Source: Gordonia sp. KTR9 (GTDB lineage: Bacteria; Actinomycetota; Actinomycetes; Mycobacteriales; Mycobacteriaceae). Taken from it: DNA of 64,000 nucleotides. The DNA is taken from NCBI RefSeq assembly GCF_000143885.2, contig NC_018581.1, forward strand, positions 2,046,001 to 2,110,000. The letters are read 5' to 3'. Below are positions 16,789 to 28,000 of the stretch, piece after piece. The notes under the pieces are model-generated. The model saw only the letters and a program-made list of their open reading frames with translations. It had not been told where the DNA came from and made no database searches. Position numbers and translations under genes: made by a program. Each line of letters opens with the position of its first letter. Position 1 is the first letter of the stretch.

Positions 16789-18263
16789 CGACGATGCCGT
16801 CGCCCGTGACAGGACGACCCGAGGCCGGCCCGCCGGCGGCGGGAGATCGGGGCCTGCGCGGCATCACGGCGCGGCTACGCGCGCAGAGCTCGGCTCTCCG
16901 AGGCGACCGCCTCACCTCCGAAGACGCCCCGTTCTGGTTCGTCACGCCGGCCCTCGGCTGGTCGGTCGTGCTCCAGCTGGTCTGGGTGTTCGACGACGAG
17001 GTCTCGATCGAGGCACTGACCGCGATGAACGCGGCCCTGGCTCGGGGGCGGCTGAACCGCATGCTCGTCGTACCGGATGTCGTCGGTGCGCGTCCCCGGT
17101 GGGTCGATGCGCCCGACGCACCCGGACTGGCCGCCGACAGCCGGCCGGTGTCAGACGCGGAGATCGACGAGTGGGCGACCGCCGAGATGTCCTCGGTTCC
17201 CCTCGACGCCGAGGGTGGCCGGTGCTGGCGGCTGCGGTCGGTTCCCATCGCGGGCGGCGGCACCGTGGTCTCCCTGTGCACGCTGCACGTGGTCACCGAC
17301 GGCCGCGGCATGTTGGCGGCCGCGGCCGAGGCCGCCTCAGCGTCGGAGGTTCCGCTGAACCCGGTGTCGGGTCCCGCGACCGCAGCGACCGGCGTGACGC
17401 CCCTCCCGCCGGTCTCGTGGCGTCGCCGGCGGGTCGGTGACCTCGTGGACGCCGGATCACAAGCCGTCGCGGTCGTCACCGGGCTCGCGCGGGCGGCGCT
17501 CGAACAGCGCAAGGCCGGCGGCCCCGAACCCGACCCCCGCCCGGTTCGCGCCCCGATCGCCGAACGCTCGCCCGCCGCCGAGTTCACCTGGGCGACGGCG
17601 ACCGTCCCGGCGGCGGACTTCGACCGGGTCGCCGCAGAACACGATGGCACCGCCAACACCCTGTTCATCGCCGTGGTCAGCGGTCTACTGCGGTCGAGTG
17701 GCCATGCGCCGCTGCCGAACCCGATCAAGGTCGGAGTGCCGGTCGACCGTCGCGAGAGCGAGGAGGACACCCGGTCCAACCCGATCGCCGGCGTCTCGGT
17801 GTACCTCACCGACGAGCCGGTCGCAGGTGGCGATCTGGGCGGCATCCGGGCGACGTGCAAGGCGGCATTCGTCCGCCTGTCGGAGGGCCGGCGTGCCCCG
17901 CACATCCACCTGCGACCGCTGGCCTGGTTCCTGCCGCCCGCGGTGATCGTCAAGATCGTCAGCGCGGGCAACGGTATTCCCGACGCGGTCATCTCCAACC
18001 TCGGTGACGTGCCGCCGGCGGCGACGGTGCTGGGGGGCAGGTCGGCGCGCAAGGTCGCCTTCCGCGGGATGGCACAGGGCGTCGACGCCTCGGCGGGGCA
18101 GCGGTTCGGCGACGGTGTCCAGTCGTGGCTGGTCCGCACCCGGGACCAGGTGACCTTCACCGTGCTGGGCTGTGACGAGACCAGTTTCTCCTCCGACGCC
18201 CGGGTCGCGGACCTGCTCGACCGTGAACTGACGGCGTGGGGACTGCCCCATGAGATCTGGTGA
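16785..18263 (+). CDS. HxxxD acyltransferase, WS/DGAT- or condensation-like 1
   Basis: Protein of 492 aa in the CoA-dependent acyltransferase superfamily. The catalytic motif is H168-VVT-D172 (LHVVTDGRGM). A second landmark is VISNLGDVPPA, which corresponds to the SN-x-G stretch of wax-ester synthase/diacylglycerol acyltransferases and PapA5-like proteins. The start ATG 16785 overlaps the upstream glycosyltransferase stop by 4 bp. The product is probably cytoplasmic or peripheral to the membrane, with no signal peptide. It is distinct in sequence from the three minus-strand PapA-like proteins. The acyl donor and acceptor are unknown; the gene order suggests it acylates a glycosylated intermediate. 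Confidence 0.72.
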   Translation: MTTMPSPVTGRPEAGPPAAGDRGLRGITARLRAQSSALRGDRLTSEDAPFWFVTPALGWSVVLQLVWVFDDEVSIEALTAMNAALARGRLNRMLVVPDVVGARPRWVDAPDAPGLAADSRPVSDAEIDEWATAEMSSVPLDAEGGRCWRLRSVPIAGGGTVVSLCTLHVVTDGRGMLAAAAEAASASEVPLNPVSGPATAATGVTPLPPVSWRRRRVGDLVDAGSQAVAVVTGLARAALEQRKAGGPEPDPRPVRAPIAERSPAAEFTWATATVPAADFDRVAAEHDGTANTLFIAVVSGLLRSSGHAPLPNPIKVGVPVDRRESEEDTRSNPIAGVSVYLTDEPVAGGDLGGIRATCKAAFVRLSEGRRAPHIHLRPLAWFLPPAVIVKIVSAGNGIPDAVISNLGDVPPAATVLGGRSARKVAFRGMAQGVDASAGQRFGDGVQSWLVRTRDQVTFTVLGCDETSFSSDARVADLLDRELTAWGLPHEIW

Positions 18264-18295
18264 CCCATGAGACCCCGTGATGCAGAGGAGAACAT

Positions 18296-19663
18296 GTGAC
18301 GGCAACGGCGACCGAGACCCGGCCCACCGAGGTGCTCCGCGTGACGGGCCCCGACGAGTCCTATCTCCTCGTCGCGGAACTGTTCGGGATGGGTGCCCCC
18401 ATCCAGATCACCTGGATCTTCGATGACGATCCGGGGGACGAGGCGATCGACTCGCTACGGGCCGGACTCGCGGCCGGACCGCTGCACCGTGCCGTGTCCC
18501 GGCGTCGGGTCCCCTTCGCCCGCCACCGCTGGGTACGGTCGCCTCTTCCGGTGCAGGCCGGGCCGGTGGAGGTCGTCGACGCCGACGACGTCGGGGCATG
18601 GGCGGATTCGGTGCTCCGCGCGAGTCGTCTCGATCCGGTGCGAGGGTCGGGCTGGCAGCTCGACTCGGCACGGATCCGAGGCGGTGGCCGGGCGGTGTCG
18701 TTGCTCGCCTCGCACATGATCACCGACGGCCACGGTCTGTATCGACTGGTGGCGGACGCGGCCGCGGGCCGGACCGCCGGGCTTCCCGCCGCGGGGAGTG
18801 AACGCTCCTGGGACACCCTGCGCGCCGACGCCGCCGACGCCGCCGCCTCGGTGCGCGCGGCCGCGCGATCGGTGCGGATCCTGATCCGCGAGGCGCGCAC
18901 GGCACGGGCCGCCGGCACCGGAACCGCTCCGCGATCCGCGCGTGCCGACCGTCCGAGGAGGGTGCGGTCCGCGCCCGACCCGGACACGACGCTGGCCACC
19001 GTCGACGTCTCGGCAACCGAGTGGGCAGCACGCGCCGCCGAGCACGGTGGCACTCAGAACTCGTTGTTCACCGCGCTCCTCGCCGGGATCGTGCACCGCT
19101 CGGGCCGTCCGCTCGACGGCCCGATGAGGGTGTGCATCGCGGTCAGCAAGAGGGACGGCGACGAGGACAACCGCGCCAATGCGTCGGGCGGCGTGTGGAT
19201 CCGGCTCGCCGATCCCGTCGAGCCGGGCACCGACCTCGCCGGCATCCGGGCGTCGAGCAAGCAGGCCTTCGTCGACTACGCCGAGTCCGGGGCCGATCAG
19301 GCCGCCGACAATCTGCAGCCGATCGTCCGGATGCTGCCGAATCGACTCATCGGCCGGATGATGCGTGCCATCCCCGGGCCCGACACGACCGTGTCCAATC
19401 TGGGGACGACGCCGGACTCGGCGTTGCGCATCGGCGGCCGCACGGCGTCCCGGTTCGCCATCCGCGCGGTGATGCAGGGCATGCCCGCGCAGGAACGGCG
19501 GGTGCGGGGTCCGGCGATCGCCGCGTGGGCGGTCACCTACGGCGACACGGTCACGCTCACGTTCTTCGGTATCGACCCCGACGACTTCGGCGACCCCGGG
19601 CGGTTGCGCACCCTCATCGCCGACGAGCTGACCGCCTGGCGGATCGGACACCGATTCTGGTGA
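18296..19663 (+). CDS. HxxxD acyltransferase, WS/DGAT- or condensation-like 2
   Basis: Protein of 455 aa, paralogue of the preceding gene, with catalytic H140-MIT-D144 (SHMITDGHGLY) and the same later TVSNLGTTPD landmark. Both proteins also share the ending pattern LTAW followed by a short aromatic C-terminus. The start is GTG 18296 with AGAGGAG 6 nt upstream. Its stop overlaps the GTG of the next glycosyltransferase (GTGA). The pair of related acyltransferases nested between two glycosyltransferases suggests stepwise acylation of one glycolipid at two positions; this is inference. Confidence 0.72.
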   Translation: MTATATETRPTEVLRVTGPDESYLLVAELFGMGAPIQITWIFDDDPGDEAIDSLRAGLAAGPLHRAVSRRRVPFARHRWVRSPLPVQAGPVEVVDADDVGAWADSVLRASRLDPVRGSGWQLDSARIRGGGRAVSLLASHMITDGHGLYRLVADAAAGRTAGLPAAGSERSWDTLRADAADAAASVRAAARSVRILIREARTARAAGTGTAPRSARADRPRRVRSAPDPDTTLATVDVSATEWAARAAEHGGTQNSLFTALLAGIVHRSGRPLDGPMRVCIAVSKRDGDEDNRANASGGVWIRLADPVEPGTDLAGIRASSKQAFVDYAESGADQAADNLQPIVRMLPNRLIGRMMRAIPGPDTTVSNLGTTPDSALRIGGRTASRFAIRAVMQGMPAQERRVRGPAIAAWAVTYGDTVTLTFFGIDPDDFGDPGRLRTLIADELTAWRIGHRFW

Positions 19664-20958
19664 CGGCGCACCACGTCTCGATCGTCCTGTACGGCAGCCG
19701 CGGCGACATCCAGCCGGGCATCTGCCTGGCACTCGAACTCCTGATGCGCGGGCATCGCGTGAGCGTCCTCGTCCCGCCGAACCTGGCCGGCCTCGCACGG
19801 GCCACCGGTGTCGGCGACGTCCACGAGATCGGTCTCGACTCCGACGCGGCGTGGTCGTCGGACGATGCGCGGTCGGCGCGCGGCCACCGTAACCCGTTGA
19901 CGCGCGCGGCGTTCGCGCTGCGGACCGTCCGTGCCGGATTCGACGCCCTCGACACCGACCTCGAGCGGCTGTTCGTACCGGAGACCGCGCCGCTGCACGA
20001 CGCCGATCTCCTCGTCGCAGCGCCGCTCTGCCAGGACCGCGTGGTGGCGGTGGCCGAGCGTCTCGACATCCCGCCGGCCGTGCTGCGATTCGGCCCGATG
20101 TCGGAGAACGGACTCATCGGCGCCGTACCCGGTCTCACCGAGCGGTGGTCGCCGGCCTGGAAGCGTCGATCCTGGCGCATCGCCGATCAACTGACCTGGA
20201 TCGCGACCGGATGGAACGAGAATCGCTTCCGGCGCCGGATCGGGCTTCCCCCGAGCCGCCGCCCGCTGCCGCGGCGACTGGGTGCCGACCGGATCCAGCA
20301 GATCCAGGCCTACGACCCGGAGATGGTCCCGGGCCTGGCGGCGGAGTGGGACGATCGCAAACCCCTCGTCGGGTTCTTCGACCTGCCGGCGGCGAGCCGG
20401 GCGGGGATCGGGGAGATCGGAGCCGATGCCACCGGACTCGCCCGCTGGCTGGATGCGGGCGAACCGCCGGTGTTCCTCACCTTCGGCAGTATGCCGATCC
20501 TCGAGCCGAAGACGGTGATCGCACGCTGGCGCGCCGCCGCGCGCGCCCACGGGGTGCGCTGCCTGATCGCGATGGGAGACGCGACCGGGATCGATCCCGA
20601 CGACCCCGATGTCTTCCACACCGCGGGCGTCGACCACGCGTCGGTCCTGCCTCGCTGCGTCGCGGCGGTCCATCACGGCGGCGCCGGGACCACCGCGGCG
20701 AGCCTGCGAGCCGGACTTCCGACCCTCGTCTGTGCGGTCACCGCCGATCAACCGTTCTGGGGCGAACGGGTCCGGGCCCTGCGGGTGGGTGCGGCCGTGC
20801 GGCTGTCCACCTTCACCGACGACGACGCGCACGCGGGTCTGGCCACGGTGCTCGCCGCCGAGACCCGTTCGGCGGCTGCCGCTTTCGCACGGCGGATGAC
20901 ATCCCCCGACAAGGCCGTCGCCGCCGCTGCCGACATCTGTGAGTCCCGGTTGCGATAG
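19660..20958 (+). CDS. GT1-family (GtfA/GtfB-like) glycosyltransferase 3
   Basis: GT-B glycosyltransferase of 432 aa. The N-terminus reads VSIVLYGSRGDIQPGI, and HHGGAG begins at residue 338, followed by TTAASLRAGLPTLVCAV and ADQPFWGERV. Start GTG 19660 overlaps the previous stop by 4 bp; the long frame upstream to 19021 is the alternative frame of that gene. Last gene of the plus-strand run, followed by a strong terminator. As with its two homologues, a lipid-linked saccharide acceptor is likely and the sugar is unknown. Confidence 0.83.
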   Translation: MTAHHVSIVLYGSRGDIQPGICLALELLMRGHRVSVLVPPNLAGLARATGVGDVHEIGLDSDAAWSSDDARSARGHRNPLTRAAFALRTVRAGFDALDTDLERLFVPETAPLHDADLLVAAPLCQDRVVAVAERLDIPPAVLRFGPMSENGLIGAVPGLTERWSPAWKRRSWRIADQLTWIATGWNENRFRRRIGLPPSRRPLPRRLGADRIQQIQAYDPEMVPGLAAEWDDRKPLVGFFDLPAASRAGIGEIGADATGLARWLDAGEPPVFLTFGSMPILEPKTVIARWRAAARAHGVRCLIAMGDATGIDPDDPDVFHTAGVDHASVLPRCVAAVHHGGAGTTAASLRAGLPTLVCAVTADQPFWGERVRALRVGAAVRLSTFTDDDAHAGLATVLAAETRSAAAAFARRMTSPDKAVAAAADICESRLR

Positions 20959-20984
20959 GCGTCGAGACGATCGGGGCCACAACG

Positions 20985-21015
20985 GCGGCCACCGACCCTC
21001 TGGGTCGGTGGCCGC
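20985..21015. terminator. Bidirectional terminator hairpin
   Basis: A perfect 14-bp stem (GCGGCCACCGACCC at 20985-20998 pairing with 21002-21015) with a 3-nt loop lies between the convergent glycosyltransferase and kgd genes. Confidence 0.75.
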
Positions 21016-21035
21016 GGTGACGACAGTCGTACTGG

Positions 21036-24000
21036 CTACTCGCCGAAGGCCTCGTCGAGGATCTCCTGCTGCTCGACCGCGTGGACCTTGCTCGAACCCG
21101 ACGACGGTGCCGACATCGCGCGGCGCGACACCCGGCGGAGACCGCCGAGCAGGTCCGGCAGCACCTCGGGCAGCCAAAGACCGAGGAACGGCCACGGGCC
21201 CTGGTTGGCGGGCTCTTCCTGAACCCACCGGAACTCGGTCGCGTTGCCGTACTGCTCGAGCGTCTTGCGGAGCCGGCGGTGCGGCACCGGGTAGAGCTGC
21301 TCGATGCGTACGACGGCGATGTCCTCGCGCTTCTCCTTGTCGCGGCGGGCGGCGAGCTCGTAGTAGAGCTTGCCGCTCACCAGCAGCACCCGCTTCACCT
21401 TGCTGCGATCGGCGCCGTCTTTCTCGAAGCGCGGGTCGTCGATGACCGACCGGAACTTGTCCTCGGTGAAGTCCTCCACCGGACTGACGGCGGCCTTGTT
21501 GCGCAGCATCGACTTCGGGGTAAAGACGATGAGCGGGCGGCTGATGCCGTCGAGCACGTGGCGGCGCAGCAGGTGGAAGTAGCTCGCCGGCGTCGACGGC
21601 AGTGCGACCGTCATCGAACCCTCAGCACAGAGCTGTAGGAACCGCTCGATGCGTCCCGAGGTGTGGTCGGGTCCCTGTCCCTCGTGGCCGTGCGGCAGCA
21701 GCAGCACGACGTCGGAGAGCTGGCCCCACTTGGCCTCACCCGACGAGATGAACTCGTCGATGATGGACTGCGCGCCGTTGACGAAGTCGCCGAACTGACC
21801 CTCCCACACCACGAGTGCATCGGGGTTGCCGACCGAGTAGCCGTACTCGAAGCCGACGATCGCGAACTCGGAGAGCGGCGAGTCGTAGACCATGAACCGG
21901 CCGCCGTTGCTCTCGGCGTCGTTCTCCTCACCAGCGGGCTGCAGATGGTTGAGCGGCGTGTACTCCTTACCGGTCGAACGGTCGATGAGTACCGAGTGAC
22001 GCTGCGTGAACGTGCCGCGACGCGAGTCCTGGCCGGACAGCCGGACGGTGCGTCCCTCCATGACCAGCGAGCCGAACGCCAGCAACTCGGCGAAGGCCCA
22101 GTCGATGTTGCCCTTGCGGGCGGCCTCGGCACGCCGCTCCAGCACCGGCTTGACGCGCGGATGCGGGGTGAAGCCGTCGGGGACGTTGACGAAGGCGTCG
22201 CCGATGAGCTCCAGCGTCTTGTTGTCGACGGCGGTCACCAGCTTGGTCGGCAGGGTCTGATCGGCTTGGATCGACGGGGACGGCTCGACGCTGAACTTCT
22301 CGAGTTCCTTGACCTCGTTGAAGACCCGCTCGAGCTGACCCTGGTAGTCGCGCAGGGCGTCCTCGGCCTCCTTCGTCGAGATGTCACCGCGACCGATCAG
22401 GGCTTCGGTGTAGCTCTTGCGGACGCCGCGCTTGGTGTCGATGACCTCGTACATCGCCGGCTGAGTCATCGACGGGTCGTCGCCCTCGTTGTGCCCGCGG
22501 CGACGGAAGCAGACGAGGTCGATGACGACGTCCTTGTGGTACGCCTGGCGATAGTCGACGGCGAGCTTGGCGGCCCAGACGCAGGCCTCGGGGTCGTCGC
22601 CGTTCACGTGGAAGATCGGCGCACCGATCATCTTCGCGACGTCGGTGCAGTACTCGGTGGAGCGCGAGTGCTCGGGCGCGGTGGTGAACCCGACCTGGTT
22701 GTTGACCACGATGTGCACGGTGCCGCCGGTGCGGTAACCGGGCAACATCGCCATGTTCAGGGTCTCGGCGACCACGCCCTGACCGGCGAACGCGGCATCA
22801 CCGTGCAGCATGAGCGGAAGGATCGGGAAGCGATCGTCCTCGTCCATGAGGTCCTGCTTGGCGCGGACCAGACCTTCGAGGACCGGGTCGACGGCCTCCA
22901 GGTGGCTGGGGTTGGCGGTCAGCGAGACGTTGATCTCGTTGTCGCCGAACATCTGGTAGTACTTGCCCTCGGCGCCGAGGTGGTACTTCACGTCACCGGA
23001 ACCGTGCGCCTGCGACGGGTTCAGGTTGCCCTCGAACTCGCTGAAGATCTTCGAGTACGGCTTGCCGACGATGTTGGCGAGCACGTTCAGGCGGCCGCGG
23101 TGCGGCATGCCGATCACGACCTCGGAGAGACTGTGCTCGGCGCTCTGGTCGATCACCGCATCCATCATCGGGATGACCGACTCGGCGCCTTCGAGCGAGA
23201 AGCGCTTCTGCCCGACGTACTTGGTCTGCAGGAAGGTCTCGAACGCCTCGGCGGCGTTGAGCTTGCTCAGGATGTACTTCTGCTCGCCGACCGGCGGCTT
23301 GACGTGCTTGATCTCGACCCGTTCCTGCAGCCACTTCTGCTGCTCGGGTTCGAGGATGTGGGTGTATTCGACACCGACGTGCCGGCAGTACGCGTCCCGC
23401 AGGATCGACAGCACGTCCCGCAGCTTCATCTTCTCCTGGCCGTGGAATCCGCCGACCTTGAAGCTGCGATCGAGGTCCCACAGGGTCAGGCCGTAGTTCT
23501 GGATGTCCAGATCCGGATGGCTGCTGCGCGCATCGCTGTCCATCATGAGCGGATCGATGTCGGCCATCAGGTGCCCGCGGCTGCGATAGGCCGCGATCAG
23601 CTCGAGCACCCGTGTGCTCTTGTCGACCAGACCGGCGGGCAGGTCGCGACGCCAGCGGACCGGCTCGTAGGGGACGTGGAACGCGGTGAAGATCTCGTCG
23701 TAGAACGCGTCGTCGATCAGCAGCTCGTGGATCGTGCGCAGGAAGTCGCCCGACTCCGCGCCCTGGATGATCCGGTGATCGTAGGTCGACGTCAGCGTCA
23801 TGAGCTTGCCGACGCCGAGCTCGGCGATCTGCTCCTCGCTCGCACCCTGGAACTCGGCCGGGTACTCCATCGCGCCGGCGCCGATGATCGCGCCCTGACC
23901 CTTCATCAGGCGCGGCACCGAGTGCACGGTGCCGATGGTGCCCGGGTTGGTCAGCGAGATGGTGACCCCGGAGAAGTCGTCGGCGCCGAGCTTGCCGTCA

Positions 24001-24917
24001 CGCGCGCGGCGGACGATGTCCTGGTATGCGGTGTAGAACTCGGCGAAACCCATGGTCTCGCACTGTTTGATCGCGGCGACGACGAGCGTCCGGTTGCCGT
24101 CCTTGCCGACCAGGTCGATTGCCAGGCCCAGGTTGGTGTGCGCGGGCGTGACGACGTTCGGCTTGCCGTCGATCTCGGCGTAGTGCCGGTTCATGTTCGG
24201 GAACGCCTTGATGGCCTGCACGATCGCGTAGCCCAGGATGTGGGTGAAGCTGATCTTGCCGCCACGGGTGCGCGCGAGGTGGTTGTTGACGACGATGCGG
24301 TTGTCGATCATCGCCTTGGCCGGCACGGCCCGGACGCTGGTGGCCGTCGGGATCTCCAGCGACAACGCCATGTTCTTCGCGATGGCCGCGGCGGGACCGC
24401 GCAACACCTTGGTGCTGTCGGTGCTCTCGGACTTCTGCGCGGCGGACGCCTTGCCCGCCTCCGGCTTGGTCTGCTTGGGCTGCGAACGCGCCGAACCGTC
24501 GCGGCTGGCGACACTGTGGCCGGACGCGGCCTTCGTCGCGGTCGACTCCTTGGCGGGGGTGGGCTTGCGCGGCGCGGTGCGTGCGGGGGTCTGATCCAGG
24601 GTGACCTGTTTGCGCGGCGCGGCTTCGGCGGCAGGTGCGGAGTTGCTGCGGGCGGACCCGTTGGTCGACGAACCCGATGTCGAAGACGAGGCGGAAGTCG
24701 ACGCCGTTGTGGCGGAAGACGTTGTGGCGGAGGGCTTTACGGACTTCGAGGGCGGAGAGGCGGACGCGGCGGGGCTACCGTTGTCGCCGGGCTCGTAGTT
24801 CTTCAGTAGTTCGTGCCAACTCGGATCGACCGAGTTCGGGTCTTCTTTGTACTGCTGGTACATTTCCTCGACCAGCCACGTGTTCTGTCCGAAGTCTGAA
24901 ATCGAACTGCTGCTCAC
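21036..24917 (-). CDS. kgd: Multifunctional 2-oxoglutarate metabolism enzyme (KGD/SucA fusion)
   Basis: Giant TCA-cycle enzyme of 1293 aa that decarboxylates 2-oxoglutarate (E1, ThDP-dependent) and carries a fused E2-like succinyltransferase domain, as in Mycobacterium and Corynebacterium. In order: an N-terminal [19 protein letters not shown] segment; an Ala/Ser/Pro/Thr-rich linker; the E2 catalytic domain with [13 protein letters not shown]; then the E1 domain with [10 protein letters not shown] and VNNQVGFTT for ThDP and substrate. No lipoyl domain is present, as usual for this family. GTG 24917 is preferred over TTG 24935 because it gives the normal [12 protein letters not shown] start. 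It is followed by the terminator at 20985-21015. A -10-like TAGTCT lies on the minus strand at 24981-24986. Confidence 0.95.
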   Translation of the reverse strand: MSSSSISDFGQNTWLVEEMYQQYKEDPNSVDPSWHELLKNYEPGDNGSPAASASPPSKSVKPSATTSSATTASTSASSSTSGSSTNGSARSNSAPAAEAAPRKQVTLDQTPARTAPRKPTPAKESTATKAASGHSVASRDGSARSQPKQTKPEAGKASAAQKSESTDSTKVLRGPAAAIAKNMALSLEIPTATSVRAVPAKAMIDNRIVVNNHLARTRGGKISFTHILGYAIVQAIKAFPNMNRHYAEIDGKPNVVTPAHTNLGLAIDLVGKDGNRTLVVAAIKQCETMGFAEFYTAYQDIVRRARDGKLGADDFSGVTISLTNPGTIGTVHSVPRLMKGQGAIIGAGAMEYPAEFQGASEEQIAELGVGKLMTLTSTYDHRIIQGAESGDFLRTIHELLIDDAFYDEIFTAFHVPYEPVRWRRDLPAGLVDKSTRVLELIAAYRSRGHLMADIDPLMMDSDARSSHPDLDIQNYGLTLWDLDRSFKVGGFHGQEKMKLRDVLSILRDAYCRHVGVEYTHILEPEQQKWLQERVEIKHVKPPVGEQKYILSKLNAAEAFETFLQTKYVGQKRFSLEGAESVIPMMDAVIDQSAEHSLSEVVIGMPHRGRLNVLANIVGKPYSKIFSEFEGNLNPSQAHGSGDVKYHLGAEGKYYQMFGDNEINVSLTANPSHLEAVDPVLEGLVRAKQDLMDEDDRFPILPLMLHGDAAFAGQGVVAETLNMAMLPGYRTGGTVHIVVNNQVGFTTAPEHSRSTEYCTDVAKMIGAPIFHVNGDDPEACVWAAKLAVDYRQAYHKDVVIDLVCFRRRGHNEGDDPSMTQPAMYEVIDTKRGVRKSYTEALIGRGDISTKEAEDALRDYQGQLERVFNEVKELEKFSVEPSPSIQADQTLPTKLVTAVDNKTLELIGDAFVNVPDGFTPHPRVKPVLERRAEAARKGNIDWAFAELLAFGSLVMEGRTVRLSGQDSRRGTFTQRHSVLIDRSTGKEYTPLNHLQPAGEENDAESNGGRFMVYDSPLSEFAIVGFEYGYSVGNPDALVVWEGQFGDFVNGAQSIIDEFISSGEAKWGQLSDVVLLLPHGHEGQGPDHTSGRIERFLQLCAEGSMTVALPSTPASYFHLLRRHVLDGISRPLIVFTPKSMLRNKAAVSPVEDFTEDKFRSVIDDPRFEKDGADRSKVKRVLLVSGKLYYELAARRDKEKREDIAVVRIEQLYPVPHRRLRKTLEQYGNATEFRWVQEEPANQGPWPFLGLWLPEVLPDLLGGLRRVSRRAMSAPSSGSSKVHAVEQQEILDEAFGE

Positions 24918-25046
24918 AGCGGTATCTCGCCTCAATTCCCTGAAGGTGCCGGGTTCTCTGCCACGCGTCGTCTCTTGTGGAGACTATCGGTGAACCACCT
25001 GACGATGCTACGCGTCGCCGACTCGCTCGCGCTGACCGACCTGTTA

Positions 25047-28000
25047 CTACGGAGTCAGTTCCGAGGTGGCCCGCGTGACCGTCACAGCGGCGGTCCGTGC
25101 GCTGGTCGGAGCCGGTGCATCGGTGTCGGGCACCGCCGGCTCGTCGGGATCGACACCGGCATCCCAGAAGCCGCGGTACCTCTTTCCCAACGCCAGCAAC
25201 TCCTCATGTGTTCCGAGCTCGACGATCCGCCCACCGTCGACCACCGCGATGGCGTCGGCGCGGGCGGCGGTCGCCAGCCGGTGCGCGACGATCACGGAGG
25301 TGCGGTGGCGGGTCACCGCGCGCCCGGCGGCGAGCACCTGGGCCTCGGTCGCCTGGTCGAGGGTCGCGGTCGCCTCGTCGAGCAGCAGCAGGTCGGGTTC
25401 GACGAGTTCGGCTCGCGCGAGCGCGATGAGCTGGCGCTGCCCCGAACTCAGCCCCTGGCCGCGTTCGCCGATCGGGTGGTTCATCCGACCGGGGAGGGCG
25501 GCGATCATGCGCAGCGCGCCGACCGCGGCCGCGGCGTCGACGATCGCGACCCGATCGGCACCGGGCCGGCCGTAGGCGATGTTCTCGGCGACCGTGCCGG
25601 TGAACAGGTGCGGCTCCTGCGGGACGAGACCGAGACGGCGGCGGTAGCCCGCGAGGTCGTAGTCGCCGATGTCAGTGCCGTCGACGACGACGCGCCCGGA
25701 GGTCGGATCGTAGAAGCGGGCCAGGAGTTTGACGATCGTCGACTTCCCGGCACCGGTCCGGCCGACCAGAGCCAGGGACGACCCGGCCGGGATGTGCAGG
25801 TCGACGCCGGACAGCGCGTCCGTCGAGGAGCCCTCGTAGCGGAATCCGACCCGGTCGAAGTCGACGACGCCGTCGAAACCGGTGTCCGGTGGGGACTCGG
25901 CCCGCGCCGAGGTGCGCAACGAGCTCGGCGTGCGCAGCAGGTCGCCGATGCGCCGGAGACCCACCGCCGCCTGCTGGTAGCCGTCGAAGACCTGCGACAG
26001 CTGCTGCACCGGGCCGAAGAGCATCGTCAGATAGAGGACGAAGGCCACGAGCGTGCCCGCCGAGAGCGAGCCCGACGCCACCTGACCGGCGCCGACACCG
26101 AGCGCGATCGCGGTGGCGATGTCGGACATGAGCTGGATCAGCGGAAAGTAGGTCGCGATCGCCCGCTGCGACACCATCCGGGCCTCGACCCATTCCGCCG
26201 AGCGCCGGGCGAACCGCGTCTGGGCGCTGTCGGTGCGCAGGTAGGTCTGGGTGGTCTTGATGCCGGCGATGTTCTCCTGGAAGTCGGCGTTGACGACACT
26301 GATCAGTTCGCGTGAGCGCGTGTACGCCCGACTCGCGACGCGGCGGAAGACGATCGTCGCGGCGATCAGTAGCGGGAAGACGGGTAGCACCAGCAATCCG
26401 AGCAGGGGACCGGTCACCAGGAGTGCGACCCCGACGCCGACGAGGGTCAGCACCGCCACGATCGCCGAGGTGAGCCCCGTCTGCAGGAACGTCGACAAGG
26501 CGTCGATGTCGGTCGTCATGCGCGTCATGATCCGACCCGACAGCTCCCGCTCGTAGTAGTCGAGTCCCAGCCGCTGGATGTGGGCGTAGCTGCGGATCCG
26601 CAGTCCGAACAGCACGCGCTCGCCCGCCGTGGTCGAGGTGATGGTCATCGACTTCGCGGCGACCCAGCCGACGCCCACGAGCCCGACCCCGCCGAGCGCG
26701 GCCCACACCAGCGTCGACCGTTCGGCGTGGCCCGTCGCGTCGATGACCGCCCGCGCGATGCTCGGGAAGGCCAGACCGACGAGGGTGTCGACGGCGATGG
26801 CCAGCAACGCGGCGGCGAGCAGCCACCGGACCGGCGCCAGAAGTCCGCGCAGGGTGAACACCGGGTTCTCGTGCCGAGCGGCGTCGACGTCGACCTCGGG
26901 TTGCTCCACCGCGGGCGGGAGGGCATCCACCGACGCCTGGAGTTCGGGTGTGGCCGGCATCGAACCGAGGGCGCTGGCGACGCCGCCGCCGCGACCGGTC
27001 CGCGAGCCCGCCCCGGCCGCGACCGAAGTCCGGGCCGCGACCTCGGCGGAATCGGATTCGACACTCGGCCACAGGGTTTCGAGGTCGGCTGAGGTCGGCC
27101 CGCGCAGCGGTGGCGCGGTGTCGGCGACCGCGGTTGGTCCCGTGTGGCCGTCGGGGGCCGTGTGCGCGGGGCTCGACATCAGCTCGCGGAATCGCGGTGA
27201 GGTCGCCTCGAGCTCGGCGAGTGTCCCCAGCGCGGTGATCCGGCCGTCGTCGAGCACGGCGACGCGATCGGCGAGAACGAGCGTGGACCGGCGATGGGCG
27301 AGGACGAGCATCGTGGCCCGCCGGTTGCGCAATTCGCCCAGGATGCGGGACTCGGTGGTCGCGTCCACCGCGGATGTCGCATCGTCGAGCACGAGGACGC
27401 GGGGATCGGCGAAGAGCGCACGCGCCAGGGCGATGCGCTGGCGCTGGCCGCCCGAGAGGGTGAGTCCGCGCTCGCCGATGACGGTGTCGTACCCGTCGGG
27501 GAGCGCGTCGATGAATTCTGCGGCGTCGGCGGCGGTGGCCGCCGCCCGCACCCGGTCGGCGGCATCGGGGTCCGCCGCGCCCGGGCCCATGGCGATGTTG
27601 GCGGTGATGGTGTCCGAGAACAGGAACGGCTCGTCGAAGACCACGGCGACGGCCCGATGGAGGGCCTCGGGTGCCAGTTCGTCGATGGGGTACCGGGTCC
27701 GGACCGCGTCGTCCCCGGTGCTCTCACCGAGCAGGGAGATCGTCCCGGTGTCGGGGCGTTCGAACCGGCTGACCAGGTCGGCGATGGTCGATTTGCCGGA
27801 ACCGGGGGGACCCACGATCGCCACACACTCGCCCGGTTCTATCCGGAGGTCGATCCCGGACAGGACAGCGGGCGGGTCGTCGGCGTCGTGTGTGTGGTGG
27901 GCGAACGCCACGCCGGCCAGTTCGACGCCCAGAGGCCCGTCTGGCAGTGAGCCGGTGGCCGTGTCGCCCGGATCGTGGGGGTGGTCGATGACGTCGTAGA

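Noticed and set aside
6231..20958. Glycopeptidolipid (mps/gtf) or sulfolipid cluster
   Set aside because: GtfA/B-like and PapA-like genes are present, but no NRPS, PKS, FadD, methyltransferase or sulfotransferase gene lies in the block.
21663..24809. 1048-codon plus-strand open frame
   Set aside because: Antisense to kgd; long antisense frames are expected in very GC-rich genes, and the translation is Asp/Val/Arg-rich with no domain.
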